From: a virus
Virus record (IMG/VR): IMGVR_UViG_3300045135_003520
Span: 1-41,024 of that record
Length of the DNA stretch: 41,024 bases
Reading direction: 5' to 3' (one strand)
Shown here: positions 15,807 through 24,053 of the stretch, piece after piece
Layout of the letters: each line of letters starts with the position of its first letter
Numbering within the stretch: position 1 is the stretch's first letter
Translations under genes and position numbers: made by a program
The notes under the pieces: model-generated
What the model was told of the DNA's origin: nothing
What the model saw: only the letters and a program-made list of their open reading frames with translations
The model's database searches: none

Positions 15807-17037
15807 CAAGATCATCGAACAACAGCTCATCACTTTCACGAACAGCCTGTTCACCAGAATAGTCTTGCCAGCGCCTGACAATAACATCCACGTATTTTGG
15901 ATCCAGCTCAATTAAGCGTGCAGCCCGTCCTGTTTTTTCACTGGCGATTAGGGAGCTACCAGAGCCGCCAAATATATCTAAAACAATATCTCGGCTTTTA
16001 CTCGAATTACGAACTGCTCGCTCAACCAACTCGACAGGTTTCATTGTCGGGTGAAGATCGTTTTTTACCGGCTTATTAAAAAACCAAACGTCACCTTGGT
16101 CTCGCGCACCACACCAAAAATGATCATTGCCTTCACGCCATCCATATAAAATAGGTTCGTATTGACGCTGATAATCTGAGCGCCCAAGCGTGAAAGTATT
16201 TTTTGCCCACACAATAAACGTCGACCATTTACCGCCCGCATCACGAAATGCTTTTTGCAGCGTATCAAGCTCACTGGATGACATGGCTACATAACACGCT
16301 CCTTTGGTCACGCTTAGTAGATTGGTTAATGAATCTTTTAAAAACTGATAAAAATCATCACCCAGATTGTCGTTCATAATACGTCGATCTTTGCCGCGCA
16401 TTTTGTCTTTGGCATTGTTGCCATAGTCCACGTTATAAGGTGGATCAGTGAACGCCATGTCGGCAAGTTCACCATTCATTAGCTTTTCTAAATCTTGCTT
16501 GCTGGTCGAGTCGCCACACAACACGCGATGATTTCCCATGACCCAAATATCACCAGGGCGACTTATAGGTTCGTCTTCCACTTCTGGAATTTCGTCCTCG
16601 TCAGTTTCGCCTGCCTGATCATCGGCACCTAATAGTTCGTCCAATTCTTCATCTGAAAAACCAATCACATCGAGATCAAAGCCAAGATCGCCAAGCTCTT
16701 CTAGCTCGAGCTTTAATAGCTCATCATTCCATCCAGCATTTTCAGCAATTTTGTTATCGGCAATAACCAACGCACGACGTTGAGACTCTGTCAGGTGATG
16801 TAAAACGATGACAGGTACGCTATCTAATCCAAGTTGCTGGGCAGCCATCAATCGACCATGTCCCGCGATAATGACATTGTCATCACCCACTAAAATTGGA
16901 TTAACAAATCCAAACTCAGCAATAGAACCCGCGATTTGTGATACCTGAGTATCATCATGTGTTCTCGCATTTTTGGCATAGGGGATTAAACGTTGAAGCG
17001 ACCAGTGCTCCACCGTTTCAACAGCGTTAAGTTGCAT
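15775..17037 (-). CDS. ParB-domain / DNA methyltransferase fusion
   Basis: A 420-residue protein. Residues about 10-135 are a ParB/Srx-like domain: LIPYAKNARTHDDTQVSQIAGSIAEFGFVNPILV and IIAGHGRLMAAQQLG, the catalytic GHGR box. An acidic linker follows (139-160), then a DNA methyltransferase with catalytic DPPYNVDYG (198-206) and the AdoMet-binding DIFGGSGSSLIASE (354-367). The order DPPY before FxGxG is the beta class, N6-adenine or N4-cytosine. Such fusions are common in phages without a partner endonuclease, as here, and probably protect phage DNA or mark it. It is the last gene of the early operon, after a 246-bp gap with repeats. Confidence 0.93.
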   Translation of the reverse strand: MQLNAVETVEHWSLQRLIPYAKNARTHDDTQVSQIAGSIAEFGFVNPILVGDDNVIIAGHGRLMAAQQLGLDSVPVIVLHHLTESQRRALVIADNKIAENAGWNDELLKLELEELGDLGFDLDVIGFSDEELDELLGADDQAGETDEDEIPEVEDEPISRPGDIWVMGNHRVLCGDSTSKQDLEKLMNGELADMAFTDPPYNVDYGNNAKDKMRGKDRRIMNDNLGDDFYQFLKDSLTNLLSVTKGACYVAMSSSELDTLQKAFRDAGGKWSTFIVWAKNTFTLGRSDYQRQYEPILYGWREGNDHFWCGARDQGDVWFFNKPVKNDLHPTMKPVELVERAVRNSSKSRDIVLDIFGGSGSSLIASEKTGRAARLIELDPKYVDVIVRRWQDYSGEQAVRESDELLFDDLAISIQSAAAN

Positions 17038-17060
17038 TTGATTACCTTGAAAATAGCGGT

Positions 17061-17082
17061 GCGAACCGCGAACCTGCGAACC
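17061..17082. repeat. Triple tandem heptamer GCGAACC
   Basis: GCGAACC occurs at 17061-17067, 17068-17074 and 17076-17082, almost end to end. It lies 24-45 bases upstream of the methyltransferase start and reads GGTTCGC on the transcribed strand. Possible roles are an operator for the methyltransferase or a terminase or replication binding array. Confidence 0.55.
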
Positions 17083-17129
17083 CGGTTTAATGGGCTGTCG
17101 CTAGCGAAATGCGGCGGCCTTGCGACCCG

Positions 17130-17208
17130 CATCGATTCGATGGCCAGGAAGGACCCATTTTTTTCTGGGTCCAGAAATAACTAAGCCACGGTGTGGTGGC
17201 CGTGGCTT
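17130..17208. other. Hairpin-rich noncoding stretch between the DUF6362 and methyltransferase genes
   Basis: Three dyads occur close together: CATCGATTCGATG (17130-17142), GGACCCA/TGGGTCC (17151-17157 with 17166-17172, eight-base loop) and AAGCCACGG/CCGTGGCTT (17183-17191 with 17200-17208, eight-base loop). No protein-coding frame here is convincing. The stretch is the largest gap in the early/late core and could be a regulatory leader, a processing site or part of a packaging (cos-type) site. None of these is proven. Confidence 0.45.
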
Positions 17209-17283
17209 GTGTGCAGTTCACTCGTGAGATTAGCAAGTATTCTCGCCTAAAAACCGGGTTTTGTCCCACTGGGGGTTTTGGCA

Positions 17284-17673
17284 TTAGCACGCAGGTCTTT
17301 GCTCTTGTGAGAGCCGCTCCGCAATTTTTATTAACGCCCCTTGCCAATAACGCTGTGCTGACGTTCTAGGAAAACCAGTCTCACGCGAAATCACTCGCCA
17401 TGGTGTTCGATAGGCACGCGACCAGATTAGGTTTCGCTCGCCATGATTTACAAACGTGATCCATGACAGCGTTTCCTCCATGCGAGTGATTTGATCTGGC
17501 GTTGGACGTAAACGAATCGGTTGAACCTCTTGTCTGCTAAGCTCTCTTTGATCGTATTTGATCTCGGGCCAATAGCTCACATAGCCAAGGCTTCGTTCCC
17601 CTGGTAGTTTACGCAGTGTTGATACACACTCCTCGAACCGGAGAGCAATTTGTTCTGGCGTAAATTCATTCAT
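17284..17673 (-). CDS. DUF6362-type protein, possible late-gene regulator
   Basis: A 129-residue protein with LGYVSYWPEIKYDQRELSRQ, then PTPDQITRMEETLSWITF, then a C-terminal helix-turn-helix-like segment RTPWRVISRETGFPRTSAQRYWQGALIKIAERL (about 89-121). I recognise the layout of DUF6362 proteins of prophages. The final segment resembles sigma region 4 and antiterminator-type DNA-binding helices. Its place at the end of the early operon, before the late genes, fits a late activator; this is inference. Its start overlaps the resolvase stop (ATGA). Confidence 0.75.
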   Translation of the reverse strand: MNEFTPEQIALRFEECVSTLRKLPGERSLGYVSYWPEIKYDQRELSRQEVQPIRLRPTPDQITRMEETLSWITFVNHGERNLIWSRAYRTPWRVISRETGFPRTSAQRYWQGALIKIAERLSQEQRPAC

Positions 17674-18443
17674 GATTGCTCTCCCAGTCTTTGCTCAACA
17701 GCCCAATAGACCAAAGCTAATGCATCGGCCTCGTTATCATCTGAAGGTAGGTGACCTCGGTTCCTAGCAGCTTCAATCATCATGGTTTTATTTGCATTAC
17801 CTTTGCCTGTTGCGTGGCGTTTGATTGTTCCAACCGGGACACCCTCGTAAGCAATATCCTGTTGCTCGCACCAAGCAGTCAGATGCGCCATAAAACCACC
17901 GTAAGCGTGTGCAGCATCCACACCCATGTGGCGACGAACCTCTTCAAAAAACACCATGCTGATAGGCCCAGCATTTTCGTTTAGCTCACCCAAGAAACGG
18001 TTGAACTTCAAAAAGCGCATGCCACCACCTTGCCAACGATCGTTTTTAAAACTGATGGTGCCGCTGGTGATGACGCCCTGTTTGGAATGAATTGCCCATC
18101 CAGTTGTTGTGCCCAGATCCAAGCAAAGCACCACTGGCAACGTTCGATTGATGATCTCTTTCTCGCCGAGATGGAGAGCCTCCCCTTTAGGGGACTCTCC
18201 TCTCTCGTAGAGAGAGGGGATTTGCGTGCAATCTGGATTTATCTCTACACCCCTTGAGTTATCTGGGTTTGCGTTCAGATTGCAGGGGGTATCCGCAATC
18301 TGGGCTCCGCAATCTGCAATCTGGCTGGATGCCTTGTTATTGCTGACTTTCAGTTTGCGGCTAGTTTGCAGATTGCAGCAAACTGGCTCAGATTGCAGAC
18401 TGCAAACAGCCGTATCTGAGGCGTTATTGTGATCATGATTCAT
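17670..18443 (-). CDS. RuvC-like Holliday junction resolvase
   Basis: This 257-residue protein has a C-terminal RNase H-fold nuclease (about 102-250): VVLCLDLGTTTGWAI with first Asp at 109, SMVFFEEVRRHMG with acidic residue at 167/168, KGNANKTMMIEAA, and DDNEADALALVYWA giving the last acidic pair (D236/D240). This is the RuvC-like active-site set of phage resolvases. Residues 1-100 are an unusual low-complexity, Cys-rich linker whose DNA carries the octamer cluster at 18228-18396. I start at MNHDHNN (18443), with AGGAGG nine bases upstream. It overlaps the primase-helicase stop by 11 nt. Confidence 0.88.
   Translation of the reverse strand: MNHDHNNASDTAVCSLQSEPVCCNLQTSRKLKVSNNKASSQIADCGAQIADTPCNLNANPDNSRGVEINPDCTQIPSLYERGESPKGEALHLGEKEIINRTLPVVLCLDLGTTTGWAIHSKQGVITSGTISFKNDRWQGGGMRFLKFNRFLGELNENAGPISMVFFEEVRRHMGVDAAHAYGGFMAHLTAWCEQQDIAYEGVPVGTIKRHATGKGNANKTMMIEAARNRGHLPSDDNEADALALVYWAVEQRLGEQS
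18181..18219. repeat. Paired palindromic element inside the resolvase linker
   Basis: TCCCC-TTTA-GGGGA (18181-18194) is followed by TCTCCTCTCT...AGAGAGGGGA with a four-base GTAG loop and one mismatch (about 18196-18220). Together they encode IPSLYERGESPKG in the resolvase linker. Palindromes with peptides of this kind occur in bacterial intergenic repeat families that sometimes insert in frame; that origin is inference. Confidence 0.5.
18228..18396. repeat. Octamer cluster GCAATCTG/CAGATTGC, candidate replication origin
   Basis: Seven exact copies of one octamer in both orientations: GCAATCTG at 18228, 18295, 18309 and 18316, and CAGATTGC at 18276, 18369 and 18389. For a given octamer on both strands of 170 bp, about 0.005 copies are expected. 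A second short word, AGTTTGC/GCAAACT, is repeated between them. The cluster lies within the resolvase gene next to the primase-helicase gene, much as lambda origin iterons lie inside a replication gene. Confidence 0.65.
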
Positions 18444-20658
18444 GGCTAATTTCCTCCTGGTATACCCAAACATCCGGGTTCTCGACTGGGAGCACCGCAC
18501 CGGTTTGAGCACATTTATAATGGGTAGGTTTGATTGCAAAGTGAGCCTGTTTGACCTCACCTGTATCGGTATCAATGTTTTCTGAAGCGGGAACAGTCAT
18601 ACCTTCAACACAGAGGTATCCGTATTTACTGCGGGTTAACACAGGCAAACTGTAATCCTCTGGATTGCGGAAGAACTTTATGTCCCCCTTAGTGGCATGA
18701 ACTGCAATGCGTTCATTGATGGTTCTATTGGCGCCCAGTCCAGCTTGACCTTCGAACGATTCTGCAAATTGATTCGAGGTATAGACCCTACCTTGAGCTG
18801 CCTCATCAAATATCATTTGCACAATGACATCGCGTTTACGCTGACGCTCTGCATCGAGCTTGGCGCCATAGTCTTGATTGACCAGTCGATCGCTATGAGC
18901 GTCTAGCTCAATCCATTTGCCTTGGCTTTTGTCGACACATTTTGCTGGCAAGCCGGGACCATTTCGCAGCTCGAAAACCAGCGTGCGATCGGTGCGCGTT
19001 TCATCTGGCCGGTACAACAACATGCCAGTGGTGTAGTAACCACGAAGGCTGCCCGCACCTGATAGCGCAAGAAAGGGGTCTTCCTCAACTTGTTTCTTAC
19101 TGATCTTCTTAGTGTGGTGGGCCAGAATAATGCCCGCTAACGGATTGACCGCATCACGCAGTTGTTCAACTCGCTCGCGCAGAAAGAACAACATGGCATT
19201 GTTGTCGTTCTCACTATTCCCCTCTGGACCTCCATCAAAGACATTGCGTATTGGGTCGATCACTAGAATATCGACACCACCCTGTGCAGCGGCTCGTTGC
19301 AGTGCTTCGATCACTTGCTCAACACCTTGATCATTGAGCACTAAACGAAGTTGAGGTGTTACCAGCAAGTTGTTTGCCGCACGACGACTGACACGTTCTG
19401 GCAAACCCATAGACTGAATCCGTTCACGCAAGTAGTGATATTGGACCTCTGCCTGCAGATAAAACACGCGCAATGGTCTGGAGGGCGTCAGCTCGAGAAA
19501 GGGTTCGCCTGCTGCCATATGCGTTAACCATGACAACAGAAAATCACTTTTACCGACCTTCGGAGCGCCACCAAATACAATCATGCCACCCGGTGTTAGC
19601 ACACGCGGCGCAATCAAGTCGTCTGGCATAGGTGAGGTATCGGCCAACAACTCACCCAATGAGTGCATCGGAATCGGCGTTTCATCTTTGACGACAGTAC
19701 GCTCGGCGTTTTTTACAAAAGACCAAACATCCATGCCATCTTCAATGGCGTCATAAGCATCCCATTTATCTGGTTTTCCATCTGGGATATGCAATACAGC
19801 AACGGAAGAAGCGCCTGCATTAGCAATCGCTTCCGATGCCTTGCGCGCATATTCAAGGCCAGCCTCATCGTTGTCCGGCCACACCAAAACGTGTTTATCT
19901 TTGAGTGGCCCCCAGTCCGTTTTGGCGACTGGTGCATTGGCACCGTTCATTGCGGTGCTCGCAATCATCCCTAAACGAATCAACGCATCGGCCGCTTTTT
20001 CACCTTCAACCAGAACCACCTGGTTAGCCGTGAGTATCTGAGGTTGGTTATACAGCGGCCTGGGATCGGGCGCTTTCATTGACCGAGAACCGACATCCCA
20101 CGGCCGAAACTCTTTACCCGCTGCAGTATCATATCGATATACACAAGCTATCAACTTTCCTTGGCTATTACGGTAATCCCATTTTCCAGTAGCTGGACCT
20201 AACTCATCAGTCGGCACCTGTTTTGGTATTGAGGCTGAGCTCACAGAATTACTTTTGGCTGCATGAGATTTTTGTACTTTGGAATCCGAGACTCCTAACC
20301 ATTGCGCAACGGACTCAACCAGTTCTGGGAATCGACTCGTAGCATCAATACCCATCACGCGCGCCCAAGCATCAAAAATATCGCCACCTTCACCGGTCGC
20401 AAAATCCATCCACATGCCAGCGCGTGAGCCTTCCAGTTCAACCACTAAACTCTTACCGGGATTGCCTTCCAGATCTCCCACAATAAATTGTTTACCGCGT
20501 TGCTTTCCTGCAGGAAACAAATACATCAATACGTTTTGAAGAGAACCCAATAGACGCTGTTTTAATTCACGCGCATCATGCTTGGACTTGAGTGCAACGC
20601 CTTGATCGGGCGCGTCATTAAAATCAAGCCACACAACTTTATCGCTACCTTTTTCCAT
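18433..20658 (-). CDS. TOPRIM primase-helicase (RepA/DnaB-like ATPase)
   Basis: A 741-residue replication protein. The N-terminal part has GMWMDFATGEGGDIFDAWARV, the usual entry region of phage primase-like proteins. A TOPRIM domain spans about 210-310, with VVLVEGEKAADALI (215-227) and VWPDNDEAGLEYA (259-271). A RecA-fold ATPase follows: VFGGAPKVGKSDFLLSWL with Walker A (363-371), YLQAEVQYHYLRERI, and VDILVIDPIRNVFDG with Walker B (462-475). It would prime and unwind phage DNA. The start MEKGSDK (20658) has AAGGAGGTG close upstream and shares its A with the preceding stop. Confidence 0.9.
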   Translation of the reverse strand: MEKGSDKVVWLDFNDAPDQGVALKSKHDARELKQRLLGSLQNVLMYLFPAGKQRGKQFIVGDLEGNPGKSLVVELEGSRAGMWMDFATGEGGDIFDAWARVMGIDATSRFPELVESVAQWLGVSDSKVQKSHAAKSNSVSSASIPKQVPTDELGPATGKWDYRNSQGKLIACVYRYDTAAGKEFRPWDVGSRSMKAPDPRPLYNQPQILTANQVVLVEGEKAADALIRLGMIASTAMNGANAPVAKTDWGPLKDKHVLVWPDNDEAGLEYARKASEAIANAGASSVAVLHIPDGKPDKWDAYDAIEDGMDVWSFVKNAERTVVKDETPIPMHSLGELLADTSPMPDDLIAPRVLTPGGMIVFGGAPKVGKSDFLLSWLTHMAAGEPFLELTPSRPLRVFYLQAEVQYHYLRERIQSMGLPERVSRRAANNLLVTPQLRLVLNDQGVEQVIEALQRAAAQGGVDILVIDPIRNVFDGGPEGNSENDNNAMLFFLRERVEQLRDAVNPLAGIILAHHTKKISKKQVEEDPFLALSGAGSLRGYYTTGMLLYRPDETRTDRTLVFELRNGPGLPAKCVDKSQGKWIELDAHSDRLVNQDYGAKLDAERQRKRDVIVQMIFDEAAQGRVYTSNQFAESFEGQAGLGANRTINERIAVHATKGDIKFFRNPEDYSLPVLTRSKYGYLCVEGMTVPASENIDTDTGEVKQAHFAIKPTHYKCAQTGAVLPVENPDVWVYQEEISHES

Positions 20659-21416
20659 CACGCACCTCCTTGCCAGCAGCGGTCTTGCCATGAGCAAAAC
20701 TTACATTCGTAATGGGTAGGATCTTTACTGATTCTGGGTAAGTGTTCTCCAGCATCACTGGCCTGAATGACGCGCACACCTCGATCGGATGCACGCTGCG
20801 CCAGTTCACCATTAAATGGCACCCATTCGAAGTACAACTCGGCAGTGTCTTTGTTGATCGCAGTGAACATAGCCGGATTTGAAGATATGCCTGGGATTTG
20901 CTCTTCCATATAGGCTTGGTACAGTGCAATCTGTGCCGCATAGACAGGCTTGGAAAGTGTGACGCCGCGTTTTACCGTATCCTTCCATGATTTTGCGTTC
21001 AGTGATTTACACTCCCAAAGCGCAGGATAACCTTTACCGATTGATTCGGGTCCTCCAGCGAGCACGCCATCAACGTGACCACACAAGCGGCCATTAACGG
21101 CAGCAAAGCCAAACTGACCACCTGAAGCTGTCTCGGTATAAAGATCAAACCCTGCTTGGCGTAACCAATTTATGGCTAAGTCTTCGAAGACATGTCCGGC
21201 TGCAAATATCCTAAGAGTGCGCCCCGTAAATGTTCTGCCTTCGTCTACGGATGTATTAGTGAATTCATATTGAAGCGCTCGATCACAAGCAACGCCTAGT
21301 CGAGAAGCGCCTAAATAATTGCGCGGAGTTTGTGCCTGGTTCTCAGTTTGCAAAGCACTGTCGATTAGATCAGTGAGTTTTTCAGACAAGGTCGGTTGAT
21401 GATTAAAATCCAGCAT
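20658..21416 (-). CDS. PD-(D/E)XK nuclease, Cas4-like with Fe-S cysteines
   Basis: A 252-residue phage exonuclease-type protein. Motifs in order: Cys44 (GVACDRALQYE); FAAGHVFEDL with H75 and E78; GHVDGVL with D116; WECKSLN with E135 and K137; the QxxxY helix AQIALYQAYM (Q162, Y166); and a C-terminal YECKFCSWQDRCW with Cys 238, 241 and 247. One N-terminal and three C-terminal cysteines around the nuclease core is the 4Fe-4S layout of Cas4 and AddB. It probably resects phage DNA for the adjacent recombination proteins. It lies between the zinc-finger gene and the primase, overlapping both by one base. Confidence 0.9.
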   Translation of the reverse strand: MLDFNHQPTLSEKLTDLIDSALQTENQAQTPRNYLGASRLGVACDRALQYEFTNTSVDEGRTFTGRTLRIFAAGHVFEDLAINWLRQAGFDLYTETASGGQFGFAAVNGRLCGHVDGVLAGGPESIGKGYPALWECKSLNAKSWKDTVKRGVTLSKPVYAAQIALYQAYMEEQIPGISSNPAMFTAINKDTAELYFEWVPFNGELAQRASDRGVRVIQASDAGEHLPRISKDPTHYECKFCSWQDRCWQGGA

Positions 21417-21772
21417 CAGAAAGGCACCTCGTCTTTGTACAACTCCTGCAAAGTGCAGTGATAAGACTCAAGAACCGTATCCACCAAACCAATAATTTCA
21501 TCTTTGCTGTAACTGCCAAGGCCTTTTCCCATGCCTACGGCCATCACATAATCTGCAAGTGGGGCTAAAACAGACTCAGCGGCTTTTTGTTCTAAATTGG
21601 TTCTGTTCACATCCACCCCCTTGCGATGCAATTGGTAGTGAATGTCCTGACAGGTCTTGGAACAAAAGCGCTTAAAACTTGCGCGCCGATTTTCAGAAGA
21701 TTGGAAACGATTTGGATCCAGCCAACAGAAACCGCGCGGCGGTTTGTGGCATATATAACATCGGTAATACAC
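21416..21772 (-). CDS. DUF6511-type zinc-finger protein
   Basis: A 118-residue protein with two CxxC-like pairs, CYICHKPPRGFCW near the start and RFCSKTCQDIHY at about 37-48, suggesting a small zinc-binding fold. A helical C-terminus follows, including LADYVMAVGMGKGLGSYSKDEIIGLVDTVL. I recognise this as the DUF6511 type found in phage replication clusters. I choose the GTG at 21772, because GGGAGG sits nine bases upstream and the start then abuts the helicase stop. The longer frame begins at a GTG at 21826 inside the helicase gene. The function is unknown; a nucleic-acid role is inferred from the zinc finger. Confidence 0.78.
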   Translation of the reverse strand: MYYRCYICHKPPRGFCWLDPNRFQSSENRRASFKRFCSKTCQDIHYQLHRKGVDVNRTNLEQKAAESVLAPLADYVMAVGMGKGLGSYSKDEIIGLVDTVLESYHCTLQELYKDEVPF

Positions 21773-21773
21773 A

Positions 21774-23447
21774 TCAAGCGGCCTCCCTTCCTTCAACTTT
21801 GTTGAAAATGCGGGACTGGATATCACGTTTATTAAACTGGAACGCCAATAGGCATGATGCTTGGTAGCGAGTTAATCCAAAGTCTTGTCGATAGGCCGGT
21901 GGTAAATATCGAAGTTGCTGAGCAGTTGCAGCCTGGTTTAACCATTTACGGGATTTGCTCGCGGCATCTTCCGTTTCATGATCATTCAACCAATCGTCAG
22001 CTGCTGCCAAGCAAACAGTTCGCTCACCCATGGCCAACAAGCGTGCGGGGAGTTTTTTTCCACCGCCCATGCCAAACCAATGACCGGCTAAGAAGAACAC
22101 TCCAGCCCACGCTTCAAAACCTGTCGCCATCAACGCCGCATCATCACCGAACAAATCACACCAACGAAACGATGAGCGTTTAAGCAGATCAATCTCAGAC
22201 ATAACAAAGTCAGCTAAATCCACTTTGTCATCAGTATCCGTTCGCTCCCAAACATGACCACATAAGGAGCATTCTTTTGCTGCCGCAGGCACCATCGCTC
22301 CGCAGTCTGGACACTCTTTCTGAGGTGCCTCACCATGACCTTCATGACCGTCTAAATTGACATCTTGCTCTAATGAACCGTGAAGCATGGTGCTGGTGCC
22401 GAAGTCGAGTACCACACAATCACTCTTCACCACACCAGGATGTTCATTGGGATCGATGGTTCTGAGGCCACGCCCAATCATTTGTATCAAAGTCGACTTA
22501 TAGGAACTTGGCCGGAGTAGAATCACACAACTGGTCGGCGGGTAATCCCAGCCTTCAGTCAGTACTGCTACGTTAACAACAACTTGGGACTCCCCGGATT
22601 CGAAACGAGACAGCGCCGCTTTGCGTGCCTCACTTGAGAGCTCACCATGAATAACCTCGGCATTCACACCAGAAGATGAGAATGCCTCAGCTACATTTTT
22701 GGCGTGATGGATGGTAGAGCAAAAGACCACGGTAGAACGATCATGAGCTTTTTCTTTCCAGTGACGAATCACTGCTTCAGTGATCGGCGCTTTGTTCATG
22801 ATGGCATCGACTGCCGACATATCGAAATCATCGGCAGTTCGTTTCACCTGTGACAGTTCACTCTGAGTACCGACATCAACGACGTAAGTTCGCGGTGGAA
22901 CCAAATGCCCTGATTGAATTAATTCGGCAAGCGTAATTTGATCACTAACATTACTAAAAACTGGACGTAAGGCTTTGTTGTCACCACGATTGGGCGTTGC
23001 CGTTACGCCAAAAATAGCCACATCAGGATTACTATCTCGTACGCTATCAATTATGCGTCGGTAAGTGGGTGCGGCTGCATGATGTGCTTCGTCGATGACT
23101 AACAAATCTAACTTTGGCATAAGCTTCAAGTTTGATTCACGCCCTAACGTTTGCACCATGGCAAAAGTTGCTTGCCCCGCCCATGACTTTTCCTGAGCAT
23201 CATATATTGAGGTGGCGATGCTGGGATTCACTCGGCTGAACTTGGCTGCATTTTGAGAAGTCAGTTCATCTCGATGAGCTAGCACACAGGCTTTTGCATC
23301 TCCGTTTTCCAGCCATTGACCGGTAACACCGGATAGCATGATGGTTTTACCGGCGCCCGTAGGCGCCACCCCCAATGTATTCTGGTGCTTATTAAGCGCA
23401 GCGAGGCTGCGCTCAACAAACAGTTTTTGACGAGGTCGTAATAACAT
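21774..23447 (-). CDS. SF2 DEAH-type helicase with zinc ribbon
   Basis: A 557-residue type III restriction-like SF2 helicase. It shows LRPRQKLFVERSLAAL (Q-motif region), GVAPTGAGKT as Walker A (26-35), LLVIDEAHHAA as motif II (115-125), ATPNRG as motif III-like, and MIGRGLRTIDPNEHPG as motif VI. After the helicase core comes CPDCGAMVPAAAKECSLCGHVWER, a four-cysteine ribbon at about 384-407. The last 150 residues are helical. It probably remodels branched DNA or works with the neighbouring recombinase and nuclease. AAGGAGG lies eight bases before the ATG. Confidence 0.93.
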   Translation of the reverse strand: MLLRPRQKLFVERSLAALNKHQNTLGVAPTGAGKTIMLSGVTGQWLENGDAKACVLAHRDELTSQNAAKFSRVNPSIATSIYDAQEKSWAGQATFAMVQTLGRESNLKLMPKLDLLVIDEAHHAAAPTYRRIIDSVRDSNPDVAIFGVTATPNRGDNKALRPVFSNVSDQITLAELIQSGHLVPPRTYVVDVGTQSELSQVKRTADDFDMSAVDAIMNKAPITEAVIRHWKEKAHDRSTVVFCSTIHHAKNVAEAFSSSGVNAEVIHGELSSEARKAALSRFESGESQVVVNVAVLTEGWDYPPTSCVILLRPSSYKSTLIQMIGRGLRTIDPNEHPGVVKSDCVVLDFGTSTMLHGSLEQDVNLDGHEGHGEAPQKECPDCGAMVPAAAKECSLCGHVWERTDTDDKVDLADFVMSEIDLLKRSSFRWCDLFGDDAALMATGFEAWAGVFFLAGHWFGMGGGKKLPARLLAMGERTVCLAAADDWLNDHETEDAASKSRKWLNQAATAQQLRYLPPAYRQDFGLTRYQASCLLAFQFNKRDIQSRIFNKVEGREAA

Positions 23448-23459
23448 AACTCGACCTCC

Positions 23460-24053
23460 TTATTGCGCCCAACTGGGACGACCAGTTGGAGCAGTTGAGG
23501 TAGATTGGGCAGGAGAAGATTGCTGTACCGAAGCTGATGCTTGTGTCGGTTCACCCGCGATGCCTGCATAAGCTTTATTGTCTGGTGTGATTGCGGTTTT
23601 AACGACATTTTTATCATCACCATTTTGATCCTTATCCATCTCAACTTTGGCAACAAACTCAATACCATCAAGATCGGCAAAACCTTGAATGCGACGGGCT
23701 TGTTGCGCCTGAGGTGAGTTGTCCTGAGGATGTAATCCCCGCGATGAGTTCAAGATCCCTTTTACAAACGCTCTTCCCATATTTGCCCACTCGGGACCTT
23801 TAGGGCTGTGCAGACCAATGAGGCTCCACATTTTTCGTTTGGCGTATGGACCATCGAGCACCACGAACTCGCAGTTCAAGTAAACAGAGCCAGTGGTCAT
23901 GCTTTGGGTTGCGTAACCACCAGTCCAACCTTGCGAAGCATCGTCATAGCCACCGGGTCGAATCGTCATACGCACCTTTACAAGCGTGCCCTTAGGGATT
24001 ACATCAAAATTGTTTTGGTCTTCAGCCGAGTTAAAATCATTCCAGGTCGTCAT
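23460..24053 (-). CDS. Phage single-strand DNA-binding-like protein (DUF669-like)
   Basis: A 197-residue protein with a beta-rich OB-like N-terminal region (VIPKGTLVKVRMTIRPGGYDD and SVYLNCEFVVLDGPYAKRKMWSLIGLHSPKGPEWANMG) and a disordered Gln/Ser/Pro-rich tail from about residue 155 ending GRPSWAQ. It follows the Sak4-like ATPase gene and precedes the helicase, and such pairs commonly form an annealase-SSB unit. I recognise the DUF669-like style; ssDNA binding is inferred from family and context. The tail lacks the DFDDDIPF tip of cellular SSB. GAAGGAGT lies upstream. Confidence 0.78.
   Translation of the reverse strand: MTTWNDFNSAEDQNNFDVIPKGTLVKVRMTIRPGGYDDASQGWTGGYATQSMTTGSVYLNCEFVVLDGPYAKRKMWSLIGLHSPKGPEWANMGRAFVKGILNSSRGLHPQDNSPQAQQARRIQGFADLDGIEFVAKVEMDKDQNGDDKNVVKTAITPDNKAYAGIAGEPTQASASVQQSSPAQSTSTAPTGRPSWAQ

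Noticed and set aside
17087-17347. 86-codon minus-strand frame across the 17.0-17.3 kb gap
   Set aside because: It overlaps the DUF6362 gene in another frame, passes through hairpins and has no ribosome-binding site or recognisable sequence.
18228-18396. Octamer cluster as a CRISPR array
   Set aside because: The units are only eight bases, in both orientations and irregularly spaced, and no cas genes are present; the Cas4-like protein is a phage nuclease.
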